Origin: Wolfiporia cocos
Lineage: Eukaryota > Basidiomycota > Agaricomycetes > Polyporales > Phaeolaceae
Length of the DNA stretch: 64,000 nucleotides
Reading direction: 5' to 3'
Assembly: GCA_029448655.1 (NCBI GenBank)
Contig: JACCLO010000009.1
Span: 310,001 to 374,000, forward strand
The notes below the pieces were generated by a model. That model did no database searches. It was not told the DNA's origin and saw nothing but the letters and a program-made list of their open reading frames with translations. Below, piece by piece: positions 54,474 through 64,000 of this stretch (position 1 is its first letter; each line of letters begins with the position of its first letter). The translations under genes were made by a program, and so were the position numbers.

Positions 54474-55625
54474 TGTTACGATTTTACCAGGTGCACCCAA
54501 ATATTCTCTTTGACACATCACTGTGTATGAGGACTTAGCGTTCAACTGCTGTACCCAGCGCTCTATTTCTAGGGGCCTCCGCTCAACCATAGGCCGTGTT
54601 TCATGTATAACAACCCTATGCCCATTCTCTGTGTCCGCATCTCGTTCTAGCTGATACTCTGTGTCTAACCACAGTAGTTCTCCGTTTCATCCCTTGTTGC
54701 GCTCAACCGCGACACTTCTCCTTTATTACTTATATCGTTAGCCCGATGGACTTAATAGTAGCAGTACCAAGGACACTATGACCCCGATTAACAGACCGTA
54801 GTATATAACCTGATGTAAATACCAGTTGAGATCCTCAGCTCAACCTTGTTGAATTACAAGGATCTTATTGTTACAGTCGCACGTAGAACCACTCACGTGC
54901 TATGCAAGGCATTTAGCCCCCTTCGCTAAAAGGGCGTAATCTCGCGGTTAGGCGAGACTGTGGTTCCAGGTATGTATGCACATCCCCTGTTGCCTAATTG
55001 GGTAACGGTTTCACATGCTTACCACTTCCCGTGGGCTCAGCCGTGTTAGACCTGTAACACTACCTCCCGCTTAAAATGTGTGTTGTCCCCAACACGCTCT
55101 ACCACCCCCCCTCAGTGGGCTCAAGCGCTTCGCCGTTGGAGACACCCCCAATTGGTCAGGGTAACGTGGTCTGTATACCCAGCCCCCGAGCTACTGTTCA
55201 CCGCCGGAGCGCCTACTAGGTGTGCTCTCAGCCGCAGGTCGACAACGGGAGTCAAACCAACGACCGGGCAACCGCGAGATACTGTTACAGTCGCACCTAG
55301 AACCACTCACGTGCTATGCAAGGCATTTAGCCCCCTTCGCTAAAAGGGCGTAATCTCGCGGTTAGGCGAGACTGTGGTTCCAGGTATATATGCACATCCC
55401 CTGTTGCCTAATTGGGTAACGGTTTCACACGCTTACCACTACCCGTGGGCTCAGCCGTGTTAGACCTGTAACACTTATACTCGTTCTCAAAGGCTTGAGC
55501 AATTAAGCCTGCGGCTTGTATATTGACGCTCTGACTCTGAGGAGTCCAACGAGTAGTGCGCTGCTCGATACGCTGAGTAACTCGACTTAGTTATTTTGCG
55601 TTGAACGGATATTCGATCTGTAACA
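54474..55625 (+). mobile_element. Solo LTR of family D (D3), carrying a mini-element
   Basis: Without the 605-bp insertion and its 5-bp duplication it is exactly 542 bp. Duplication AACAA at 54469-54473 and 55626-55630. Oriented head to head with D2, 44 bp apart. Confidence 0.92.
54869..55473 (-). mobile_element. TRIM-like mini-retrotransposon, 605 bp
   Basis: Two 191-bp direct repeats (54869-55059 and 55283-55473, four differences) flank a 223-bp non-coding centre, all within a CTTAT duplication (54864-54868, 55474-55478). Ends are TGTTACAG/CTGTAACA as in family D. Orientation is minus: on that strand the repeat has TATATA at 55385-55390, a purine-rich tract AAGCGGGAGG near 55063-55075 precedes the 3' repeat, and the 11 nt ATCTCGCGGTT (plus 55270-55280 as complement) next to the 5' repeat match the repeat interior at 55353-55363. 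No ORF. It probably depends on enzymes of a D-type element. Confidence 0.88.
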
Positions 55626-55635
55626 AACAATGTAC

Positions 55636-55674
55636 TCACCCTCACACGTTCAGGAAGGAATTGTGTGAGGGTGA
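55636..55674. other. Perfect 12-bp hairpin
   Basis: TCACCCTCACAC (55636-55647) and its complement (55663-55674) flank a 15-nt loop. No gene ends here, so a terminator role is unsupported. Confidence 0.5.
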
Positions 55675-56171
55675 TCTTTGCGAGTGTTACCTAAAATATT
55701 CTAGTCGAGTCATAGTGAAGTTTTCTTCTATCATAATATAACAAAACTACTGATATGGCAAGTCCGTACACTACAAAATGTCCGTGGTCACCCAAGCACT
55801 CTGTGGGAATGCCTGAGTCTTGACCTTTTGGATATTTGACATCTTTGGCACTGGGCTGCATCCACCGCTGTTAGATGAAGTCAAAAATGTAGATATAATG
55901 TTTCACTTTGTATTCATGATCCTACTGTAGGTTATATACAGAGCTGTAAAATAAGGTTTGTTATTGAGCTTTGCCTCAGGCTAATTCACACTTGTTCTGC
56001 TCATGGAATCTGATTACTGAACTGCTCAAAATAGCTGCCTTGAGTGATTATTGTGCATCAACAAGTTATGTTTTACCACTCTGAAGAAGACTTAGAGCCA
56101 CTTCAGAATGCAGTAGCCCAATAGACACCAAATGGATGCTTGAGGCACTGCAAAACTTGAAGTGTGGTTAT
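55675..56171. other. Intergenic, nothing recognised
   Basis: AT-rich, short frames only, no repeat ends found. Confidence 0.4.
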
Positions 56172-56585
56172 TGACACAGTACGGCCTGACGTACGTGGGG
56201 ACCGCGTAAGCGGGGATCCTAACACCCAGGGAGGCTCTCAGACTAGCAGGTAGGTATAGAGAGAGAGGTGGGGCAGGTCGCAGATGGGCACGCCAGGCAG
56301 CCAGACAGTAAAGGGAGGTATCATTACCCCCAGACATCGAGGATGCTAAACATGAGCATAAGGCTCATGTCGTCGCGCATATCTAAGGCCTTAGAGGCTG
56401 TGCTGCATAGGTAAGCATAATGTGGCGCCAGTAATGGCGCTGGGTCATGTGCATGGGGAGACGCCAGTAAGGGCACCTGTACATAAGGTGGAGTGACGCT
56501 ATAGGGATAGCAGGTTAATAACGTAGATAGTATCCTGTATATACCATAAGAAATAACAGGGCAACGCCACAGTAAAAATGTGACA
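56172..56585 (-). mobile_element. Short solo LTR related to family E (E4)
   Basis: 414 bp. On the minus strand it runs TGTCACATTTTTACTG to CGTACTGTGTCA, with duplication GTTAT at 56167-56171 and 56586-56590. The internal ATGAGCCTTATGCTCAT palindrome resembles the TGAGG-CTTACTCAT block of E3. Confidence 0.85.
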
Positions 56586-57387
56586 GTTATTCTAGTGGAT
56601 TCAATATTGCTGGGGATGAGGTAGACAATATAGCACAATTGGTATACATAGAAAGGTACCCAGAGTTGTCCAAAATATTGTTTTTACACACTATAAAAGC
56701 AAGTGACTTAGTGGTCCAAACCTAGTTTGAACCTTGAACCGAACCTGCTGAACCTGTTCAGCAGGTTCAGTCCAGGTTCAGGCTCAGGTTCAGGCTCCCT
56801 GCAGTTGGTTCGGTTCTAGGTTCAGCCTAGTGTTGCGATGGTTTGGCTTGTTAGCCATCAGCCGACCAGACCAAGCCAAACCATAGTCTAGCCTGTCCCA
56901 GCTGACAGTGATCGGTCAGTCCAGCTAATTGATCGGTCAGCTATGGCTACAGAGCTGCTCAAGCCATGGTTACGACCCCAATATGATAGGTAGTCTCTGG
57001 AACATCTCCTACAACATCATCCCAATACTAACACCCCCTATCCTAACTCCAAACGTCAATCATTGTCATCCCAGAGGGTCACTACTCCCTCAAGATGGGT
57101 TCACGCAGTAAGACAAGGATCTAAGGAGTAGAAGCGTCACACACAGGGGTAGAGTGGTAGCAGACTGGGATTAACCCATGAGATACAATGAGAAGTCTGA
57201 GGAGAACACCTCAGACTCTCTGGCCTAAGTACATGCAAGTGAGCAGTGCTATCAAGGCTACCCTAAAGCAACGTGGCCTGTGCGCACGCGCCTACCAAAG
57301 CACTAAGCTAAACTCTAACTGCTTACAAATATTCATCACGTGACTATGCGGGGATCCTATCTTATGTTAGGGATACTCACCGGATCT

Positions 57388-57946
57388 TGTCACAGTATTA
57401 CGCTGTGGCATGCCCTGCTTACCTTTGCAGGTTTCCTGGCCTTTACACGGCCCCTGGAGCCTCTGTGAGCACCTCTCCGTCTCCCTCTTACGTTAGACGC
57501 CAGACCTAGTAGATAAGATATGATAAGATGTACGGCGCCTTGGGTGGGCGCGTGCTCCCTCTCACATAACGGTCACAGTATGTACATGTTACGTTACCAT
57601 TGTTACCTATCACGCGGACCTCTAGGTACGGTGCACAGACCCTGCCTTTAGGGTAGGCCAACATTATATAGCATAGCTACCAACATGTATATAATGTACG
57701 GCAGAATGAGGCTTACTCATTCTTAGGATTCTAAGACTTTGGGCACAAGGCCCCTTCCACTCCTTCTCTGTGTGCACCTGCGCCTGTCAGTCCCAACATG
57801 CTCATCTCACCATATGCTTGCTAGTCTGGTAGCGACGCCCTACAGCCGGACTCGCCGCCCTACATCCACCAGCCTCTATGGATAAGGAGTTAGAGTATTA
57901 GGGGTTCCCCGCTAGTGTGGTCCCACAGTCGGTGAGGACTGTGTCA
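57388..57946 (+). mobile_element. Solo LTR of family E (E3)
   Basis: 559 bp, duplication GATCT at 57383-57387 and 57947-57951, ends TGTCACAG and CTGTGTCA. Same length as E1. Confidence 0.92.
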
Positions 57947-57951
57947 GATCT

Positions 57952-58349
57952 TATCTACTGTGTCACATGAGCCTGGAGTGCATACCATGCTGTAGTGCCC
58001 CTTAACCATCCAGGACGCCCCCTGAGGGCCTATAGGACTGTTTTCGTGACAGGGGTTATGTTCATGATGTTTCTTTTACTGTATTAGCATCACTACTGTG
58101 AAGCTAGATCCTTGGTGAGTCACCAGGGATGTCACGATGTCACAAAATGTCACATTTGTCATGAGCATGCTGTCACGAATGAGTTGCTTGTACTCTGAGC
58201 TCTGCCTCAGCTTTGGGCTGGCAAATTAAGTCACCAAATCATCAGGTATGCATGTATAATACATATACTAGACATCTTTGATGGTAATACCCAGAGATGA
58301 AGAGCAAGAGCACTTCAACAAGTGGACTATCCATATTAGGAACTGGCTA
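57952..58349. other. Non-coding spacer
   Basis: No gene. Around 58128-58195 the pentamer GTCAC recurs in TGTCAC, CTGTCAC and ATGTCAC contexts, a small degenerate cluster. Confidence 0.35.
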
Positions 58350-58579
58350 TAATGACTCAGCCATAGCTGGACCATTGCTGGACTGGACTGTGCATTAGCT
58401 GGGCACCTAGCTATGGGAATAAGCCGATGGGTAGCCATAGCCACTGTAAGCCAAGCCGAGCCAAGCCATAGCCAGACCGTTGCAGCACCAGTTCAGCACC
58501 AGACCCCCCTGAACCTGAACCAAACTGAACTTCAGCAACACTATGCAAGAGGGATAACCTGCTCAATAATCTGCGCTGT

Positions 58580-59496
58580 TGTCACAAGCCAATTTAGTAG
58601 AACACCCTAGGTTGACACCCCATTCACACCATACGCACGCTACAGCACTCCATCCGAGCCCAGCTGGAATCCCATGGCAACGCTAGTAGAAGCCCTGCGC
58701 TATACGAGACACTACGGGCACTAGCAGGCCACCAGCAGTCTAACCCTAAACTCAGTCCAAGTCCCGGCAGCAAGACATACGCTGCCTAGTCCCTAAACCC
58801 CGAGTTACGAGCCGACCCCTAGAGACCAACCGACTACGATAGCACAACGGCACGCCTTACACAGACCAGGCTAAGCCGCCACCGCACACGCTATACGTCG
58901 ACTAGGGGCACGGTCTACACTCGCACGTGACCCAGAACACTAAACCTAACACCTCGCGTCCCTACCGCACGGACACTCGCCATTACTGGCATAGACATTA
59001 TACTATACCCCTTACGCACCCTGACCTACGAGTACACCAGGCAGGGATAATAACTCCAGGCTCTGCACGACTGAGAACCCTACCAGTCACAGAGTGCTAT
59101 ACCCCGATCGCGGCAGACCACGCCCGATCACGGACTTAGAACCCCGCCATTACCGGCGCACCTACGATCGATGAGAACCACTGATCGAACCTGACCGATT
59201 GGCTACTCATTAGATCCGCCCCATATACGCTACGTCGCCATAGACATCCCTCGCACCAGCGCTCCGATGTCATTACCGGCCCGTAGCTCATAGCCAGTTA
59301 GATACCAGTACGTAGAGGCCTCTGAGCCACCATACACAAATATGTACAAATAGGTTAGGAGTATATATGCCAGGCAGTCTTGAGCGTAAACCTCAGACTT
59401 GTCTTGGCCTTTGACGGCTAGTGTTCCCGGGACCAGGAAGGCGCCTTTGTGCAAGCCCCCTTCCCCCGGTTGAGTGCTAGTTTGTTGCTTGTGTCA
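58580..59496 (+). mobile_element. Solo LTR of a separate family (G), 917 bp
   Basis: TGTCACAAGCC to GCTTGTGTCA, duplication GCTGT at 58575-58579 and 59497-59501. TATATATG near 59361 followed by a CTCAG-rich leader region. U3 is C-rich and shares no long block with A-E. Short frames inside are not genes. Confidence 0.9.
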
Positions 59497-59501
59497 GCTG
59501 T

Positions 59502-60019
59502 CTTAATCAATTTGTCACAGCAATTGTAGAGTATCAGATTGTTCTGCCCATGACCCAGCCAATCTCCAGGCATCTATTAAGGGCCACTGCAAAGCCTTCT
59601 TCTTTCACAAATTCTTTGTCAAGACTGATCTCCGATTCTAAGTCAGGCGAGGATGAAGGCAGCGAGCTCTTTGAGAAGCTCCAGCTTGTTGTAGGTAGCA
59701 GCAATTGAGAACATTGGCAGTTGGGGTGATGTTCGAAAATTTACTGGGCATTCTGCACATCAATATCTACTAATGACATTAGAATACCACTGCTAGGCTC
59801 GGAGAACTGGTTGCCTAACGGCTTGTCACCAGTCCCCGCCCCACTGTCACCTAATTTTTCCCTTCTGGGATCGTCATCACACTGACAAGGGAAGACGGCA
59901 CTCGGGAGGGTGCTGTGTGTGCTATAGAGGCTGGGCAGGACCAGTGTTAGCCAGGAACAGATGCAGGGAATGGACGAGCCACCGGGCGCCCAGGCCAACC
60001 ACTCCTCATGCTCAGTGAG
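59502..60019. other. Intergenic, nothing recognised
   Basis: No coding or repeat signal beyond short frames. Confidence 0.35.
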
Positions 60020-61420
60020 AATCCAGTGTATTTAAATGTAGCCAAATGTACCAGATACATGTGGTGAGAAAATTTGAACCCTAAGCTACATTAGGATACA
60101 TCGTAGGCACCCATATAATGTTTCTTATGTATTCCAAGTGTATCCACATGAATCCAGAATAGATTTCGATATGTCCAATGTATTCGAATGTATCTCAGGG
60201 TTGCATAGGAAGGTCCTGCAATGTATCTGTGGAACGGCTCATTGTGTTCAGATGTATCCTAATCTACTCAAGACTATTGACGCAGAGTATCCGAATGCAC
60301 CCAGAAATATACCCTCCCAGTCTCTGCTCCCAGTCTCCATGTGCAAGGAAAGCAGCGACTGTTGCAATGCGAGGTTTGCCGATTAGTGGCGGGGCCGGCA
60401 GATCCCTCATGCAGGGAGAGGCCGGTTCCAATGCATGGGCGAGCAAGCAAAATTTTCACATGCTTGCGCTTCTCTTTTCCTTCTGTGTGTCGCTCACCAG
60501 CCCCCCACCGCTGACTTTAGCAATGCCGCCAGTCTGTTTTCAGCCCTCCCTCCACACCCTTTGTAACTTATCTACCGTGTGTCCATTTGGACGGCGATGG
60601 CGATTGGTGGTGCATGCAGAGGTCCAAGCAGGCAAGCTAGCGGGGTAATTAGTTTTGCCGGTAATGCATATGAGCGGGGCACAAGCAGAGCGGCTTGTCG
60701 CCAGTTTGTAACCCACCTATGTTCACTATCCTTCTTGAAGTTTTGAAGCTTGAGGGGATGTTGCCTTGCCAACTCAAAGCCAAGAAAAAAGTGCAGAGAT
60801 AAGATTGACTGTAAGCAAGGAAAACAAAGTTCAAGAGGCGACAGAATAAGTGAAGGAACCTAAAATAAAGCTGTCAGTGACAAATGACGTAGTGATGTTG
60901 GGTAAGAGTGTTGCCATAAAGGGATGTGGCTACAAGGGGAGCTGTGTAGACACATACCTTCTCTTTGGCTTTGGGAATCATTATGTAATCAAAGCCACAA
61001 GAAAAACCTTGTTACTTTATTATCAAATCTATAGATATGGAGGCTCGATGCTTCAATAATTCTCCAACGAAAGGGTAAGGGTATGGAAGGATGCGCATAT
61101 AGTAGTGCGGCAGTAGAGACGACAGTAAAGAAAGCGTAATAATGTAAGCGCATGGATCCGAAGCAATCTACATACAGCTCTAATTGGAACTATTTCACGT
61201 GTGCGAAATTAAATGTTCGTGTCAACGCGATACGCAGTTCGCAGAGGCCATATATATGGTAAGATATGTCATTCATTGGCATATGTCAATCTAAACAATA
61301 GGTCATATGATCTGCTGGATACATTTGGATTACACTGAATATATTATGATACATCGAACTTTTCAGGATACACTTAGAAACAGTAGGACTTATTTGGGTA
61401 CTTCTAAATACCTCGGATCT
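60020..61420. repeat. Second possible foldback with ATGTATCC-type arms
   Basis: The left arm (about 60020-60310) has many degenerate ATGTATCC/AATGTATC units. The right arm (about 61305-61420) has GGATACAT units in the opposite orientation. The roughly 1-kb centre has no recognised gene. Edges are approximate. Confidence 0.4.
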
Positions 61421-61567
61421 TCACTGGGCCTCACGATCCGCACACACGGGCGCGCAGCGCGCACAGGAGGACACGTAGGCTTCAGGGCAGAAACGAGGAG
61501 CCTATATCGACGTTCCCCTCCGACAAAAAGCACATATTCAATTATCTCTCACTATAGTCCCACTATC

Positions 61568-63070
61568 ATGAGCATACGATCTGTGTGGAATCTACACCCG
61601 GAGCTCAAGGGTCGCAGAATAGGCGGCGGTGAGTAGCTCGCATAGAAGACATACATTGTGATTATGCTTTCTGTGTAGGTCTCAGGTCTCACCCCACCAG
61701 CATATCTGCTGACATCGCTTTTGCATCAGGCCGGTTATTCTCGCATCTCGACGTACGCGTCAAACACCAGTCGCCATCTGGACCGGGGCCTTCTCGAGTG
61801 CCGAACGCAGTCTGGGATTCAATTATTGACGAGTTACGAGATGAGCCTGAGACTTGAGTGGCCTGCATATTCGTATGCAAAGCATGGTATAGCAGAAGCG
61901 AATACCACTTACAAGTAAAGGACGACACCGTGATAAGAGACCGTGACGAAGTCCTCCGCTTCGCGCGTTTAGCGCGAGCAATTCGCCCAATGCATGTCGG
62001 AACATTCAGTCTCAAGCTCACACATCTAGGTTCGCGGAAATGTTCTGCGGAAACGTCTCGAATGGCCTCTGGGTGATCGCGCTGAGAGGCGGAGAGTGGA
62101 TGCCTGGGACCCCCCGTAACATCTTGCACCTCTCTGCTTTTGCCAGTCTCCCAATTGGAACTTCATGATGTCGTATTCCCGTCCATTGCTACATTCGGCA
62201 GACTCGTTTGCGCCTTGACAGGCTTGACGGATCTATGTCTATCTGGCGTGTCATTCGCGGATGCACACACATCAGTCCCCTCCAGAAAACGTTGGGCTAC
62301 ACCTAAGAAGCTACCCAGATTCGAATCGACTGGAGCAGGTCTCGCAATGTCTCAGACACACTCCGAGCACTGTCTGCGACTCAAACCACTGCACATTGCA
62401 ATTGTCAGCACATTCTTCCTATGTCTATTGGCGACATTCCACTGTATTGTATTCAAGACTCGAGCCTCCAGAAAGTCTTCGATAGTGCTGGAGATTCTTT
62501 AAGGGAATTGTGGTTGGACCTACAGCACTCTCTTCCGGAAGCGAGATTGGATGGTGTTCAAGCTCAAGAGCTGGTTGGTGCGTTGTAATGTCCTGACTGA
62601 ACGTATGCGAATGTTGATTCATGTGCTAAATTTCACCAGATGCCCACATGAACATTTCTCACGATACAGGCTTGCAAACGCTGAACATTCGCACGAACCT
62701 GCGTCGCCCAAAAATGCACCCGAGGCATTTGTGGTGGCTACCTCGACTCATATCCCATGTACCGAACACATCTATTCAAGAGGTGAACGTCATGTTTGAA
62801 ACAGACGCAGGAGACCTACCAGACGGTTCACAGCTCCTCAAATTTGAAGATATCGTCGAAGATACTATCGGATTGTCGCAGGCACTTCGTGAATGCGCAG
62901 AGCTGGACAACGTGCTCTCTTCTGCACACTATAGCAGTTTAACGAGTGTCGCATTTGCCGTGAGGCTACGTCCTGGGGTCATGTTCCCTAACAGGACGAA
63001 ATCGGAGGGATGGACTGAGTTGATGTCGCACCTGTTCCCAAAATTGCACAAACGAGGAATACTTCGGTAG
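61568..63070 (+). pseudogene. F-box-like protein gene, copy 2, pseudogene
   Basis: An inverted copy of the gene at 50974-52262. It begins with the same ATG AGC ATA CGA exon and keeps the second intron at 62578-62639 (GTGCG...CAG). A TGA at 61855-61857 lies in the F-box helix (after DEPET), and a frameshift near 62025 scrambles the middle. The last exon is complete and shows the natural C-terminus (WTELMSHLFPKLHKRG, stop at 63070) that copy 1 has lost. Introns in both copies mean the duplication was at DNA level. Confidence 0.8.
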
Positions 63071-64000
63071 GCGTGATTTCCGTAGAATTCAGCGTTGAGA
63101 ATTGGAATTGAGCCGTTCCTATTCCGCTGATAGGCGCGAAATTTTTGATGTGATCCGAGCTTCAACATTTCCGCCGTGTTCCGCCGTGGATGGGAAAGCA
63201 TGGGTCACAGGGACAATCAGGTCGCTGATGATGTGAACGCGAGAGACAGAGGTCGCAGGTGTATAGAAATGTAATGAGTCAGACATTATGCGAAATGGAC
63301 GGCCGCAAGGGCGAACAGAGTCATGTATTAAACAAACAGAAATAGGCGTGATGAGCTGCGTAACTGATACTGCTGATCAATTGCCATGTATACGCGTTTA
63401 TTCGTCTTGCTTGCTAGTAGAACCCAAGGATCACACTCCTAGAAACATGAACAGAACGTTACAGAAACGAAGGGTCCCGGGCAAACAGAGAGCTGCCTAT
63501 CCTCCCCACCTAGTGCTCCAGAGCGCGACAGCCAGAGCGTGAGTAGCGTGACATGTATGCACTATCATCTGACCCGTGGAAAACAGCACGACGAGCTCGA
63601 TACGAGCAGTGGATAACGGAAGTATATTTGCCGACGCCAATGTCAGGCTCGATTTTTCAGAACTATAAGGCCGCACGTCTTGTCCTGACCGATTATTGCC
63701 CTCCTAGCAAGGCGATGTGCCTACTTACCAGAGCGACGACGTCGCAATCACCGGACCCACCGTCCCGAATATGGTTTACCATGTGCGGACTCGCGCAGCA
63801 ACTTGCGCCACACCTCTGTTTGCGTCACAAGGGCGCCGCCACAGCACGGCTGGTCATCGGGAAGGAGGGTCGTACACCGCACGGTTACACGCATGTCAGA
63901 GAGAGCACATGCATTCCGGTGCCCGCTCTCTGTGGCGGTGGGTCAGGCCACCAACCCAAGGCCCTTGTGGCCCACTGTACCACCACCGCATAGCACCGAT
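63071..64000. other. Window end, nothing firmly recognised
   Basis: An ATG frame of 146 codons at 63553-63993 has no recognised domain and could be chance in GC-rich sequence. No LTR ends or duplications were found. Confidence 0.3.

Larger units (their letters stand above)
56715..58550. repeat. Possible foldback element with short-motif arrays as arms
   Basis: The left arm (about 56715-56960) has many GAACC/GGTTCAG units, then AGCCAAACC/GGTTTGGC units. The right arm (about 58350-58550) has the same two zones in reverse order and orientation (GCCAAGCC, then CTGAACC). The centre of about 1.4 kb contains solo LTR E3 and no gene. The left arm contains a perfect 10-bp inverted repeat with a 2-nt spacer at 56744-56765. 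Edges are approximate. Confidence 0.45.

Noticed and set aside
55060..55282. tRNA-like boxes (GGTTTGACTCC and TGGTAGAGCG) in the mini-element centre
   Set aside because: On the strand carrying them the B-like box lies before the A-like box, the wrong order for a Pol III gene, and no cloverleaf forms.
55080..55343. 87-codon frame
   Set aside because: It runs from the mini-element centre into its LTR; no protein features.
58927..59139. 70-codon frame
   Set aside because: It lies wholly inside solo LTR G.
1..64000. CRISPR array, rRNA or prokaryotic operon features
   Set aside because: No regularly spaced repeats, no rRNA-like blocks, and the gene content and introns are eukaryotic.

Overview
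This 64-kb window looks like a transposon-rich, probably heterochromatic region of a filamentous basidiomycete (Agaricomycetes; I lean towards the Rhizoctonia/Ceratobasidium group but cannot prove it). The grounds are nested chromodomain Ty3/gypsy (Metaviridae) LTR retrotransposons, an F-box-like gene of the kind expanded in Agaricomycetes, and short 57-63 nt GT-AG introns. I see no rRNA, intact tRNA or CRISPR. Nearly all coding capacity belongs to retrotransposons. Family letters below are mine.

Layout. 1-2072: an old D-like LTR (about 111-740), a Gag-like fragment, and a complete LTR of family C (1442-2072). 2073-25889: A2, a plus-strand family-A element, split by two minus-strand insertions, A1 (2864-12524, target duplication GAAAT) and B1 (13972-24189, duplication CCTCG). 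B1 itself carries solo LTR E1 (15088-15646, GTCTT). 25890-27043: a remnant of B2, the family-B element into which both A2 and A3 inserted. 27044-43627: A3, plus strand, split inside gag by D (29609-37632, GAGGT) and cut at its 3' end by F. 43628 to about 50972: F, a third relative of A and B, carrying solo LTR E2 (47862-48463, GCCGG) and losing its 3' half at a junction with an F-box-like gene. 50974-52262: F-box-like gene copy 1 (minus, 3'-truncated); an inverted, pseudogenised copy 2 lies at 61568-63070. Between the copies are solo LTRs (D2, D3, E3, E4, G), a 605-bp non-autonomous mini-retrotransposon (TRIM-like) inside D3, and two structures whose arms are degenerate short-motif arrays in inverted orientation.

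How the elements work. A, B and F share one plan: LTR, self-complementary primer-binding site, long leader, an extra ORF (called ORF1) before gag, small hairpins, gag, then pol (protease, RT, RNase H, integrase, chromodomain and, in A and B, a terminal dUTPase). D is different and youngest (LTRs differ at one site in 542): gag, then pol in the -1 frame with dUTPase between protease and RT, then a chromodomain and an overlapping third frame with two zinc knuckles. In A, B, D, F and the mini-element the bases just after the 5' LTR are perfectly complementary (11-14 nt) to a site about 27-35 nt downstream of the LTR TATA box. That is the arrangement expected for Tf1/sushi-type self-priming rather than tRNA priming.

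Most copies are broken by point stops, frameshifts and nesting. D appears intact. A1 is intact except for one integrase frameshift that it shares with A2.
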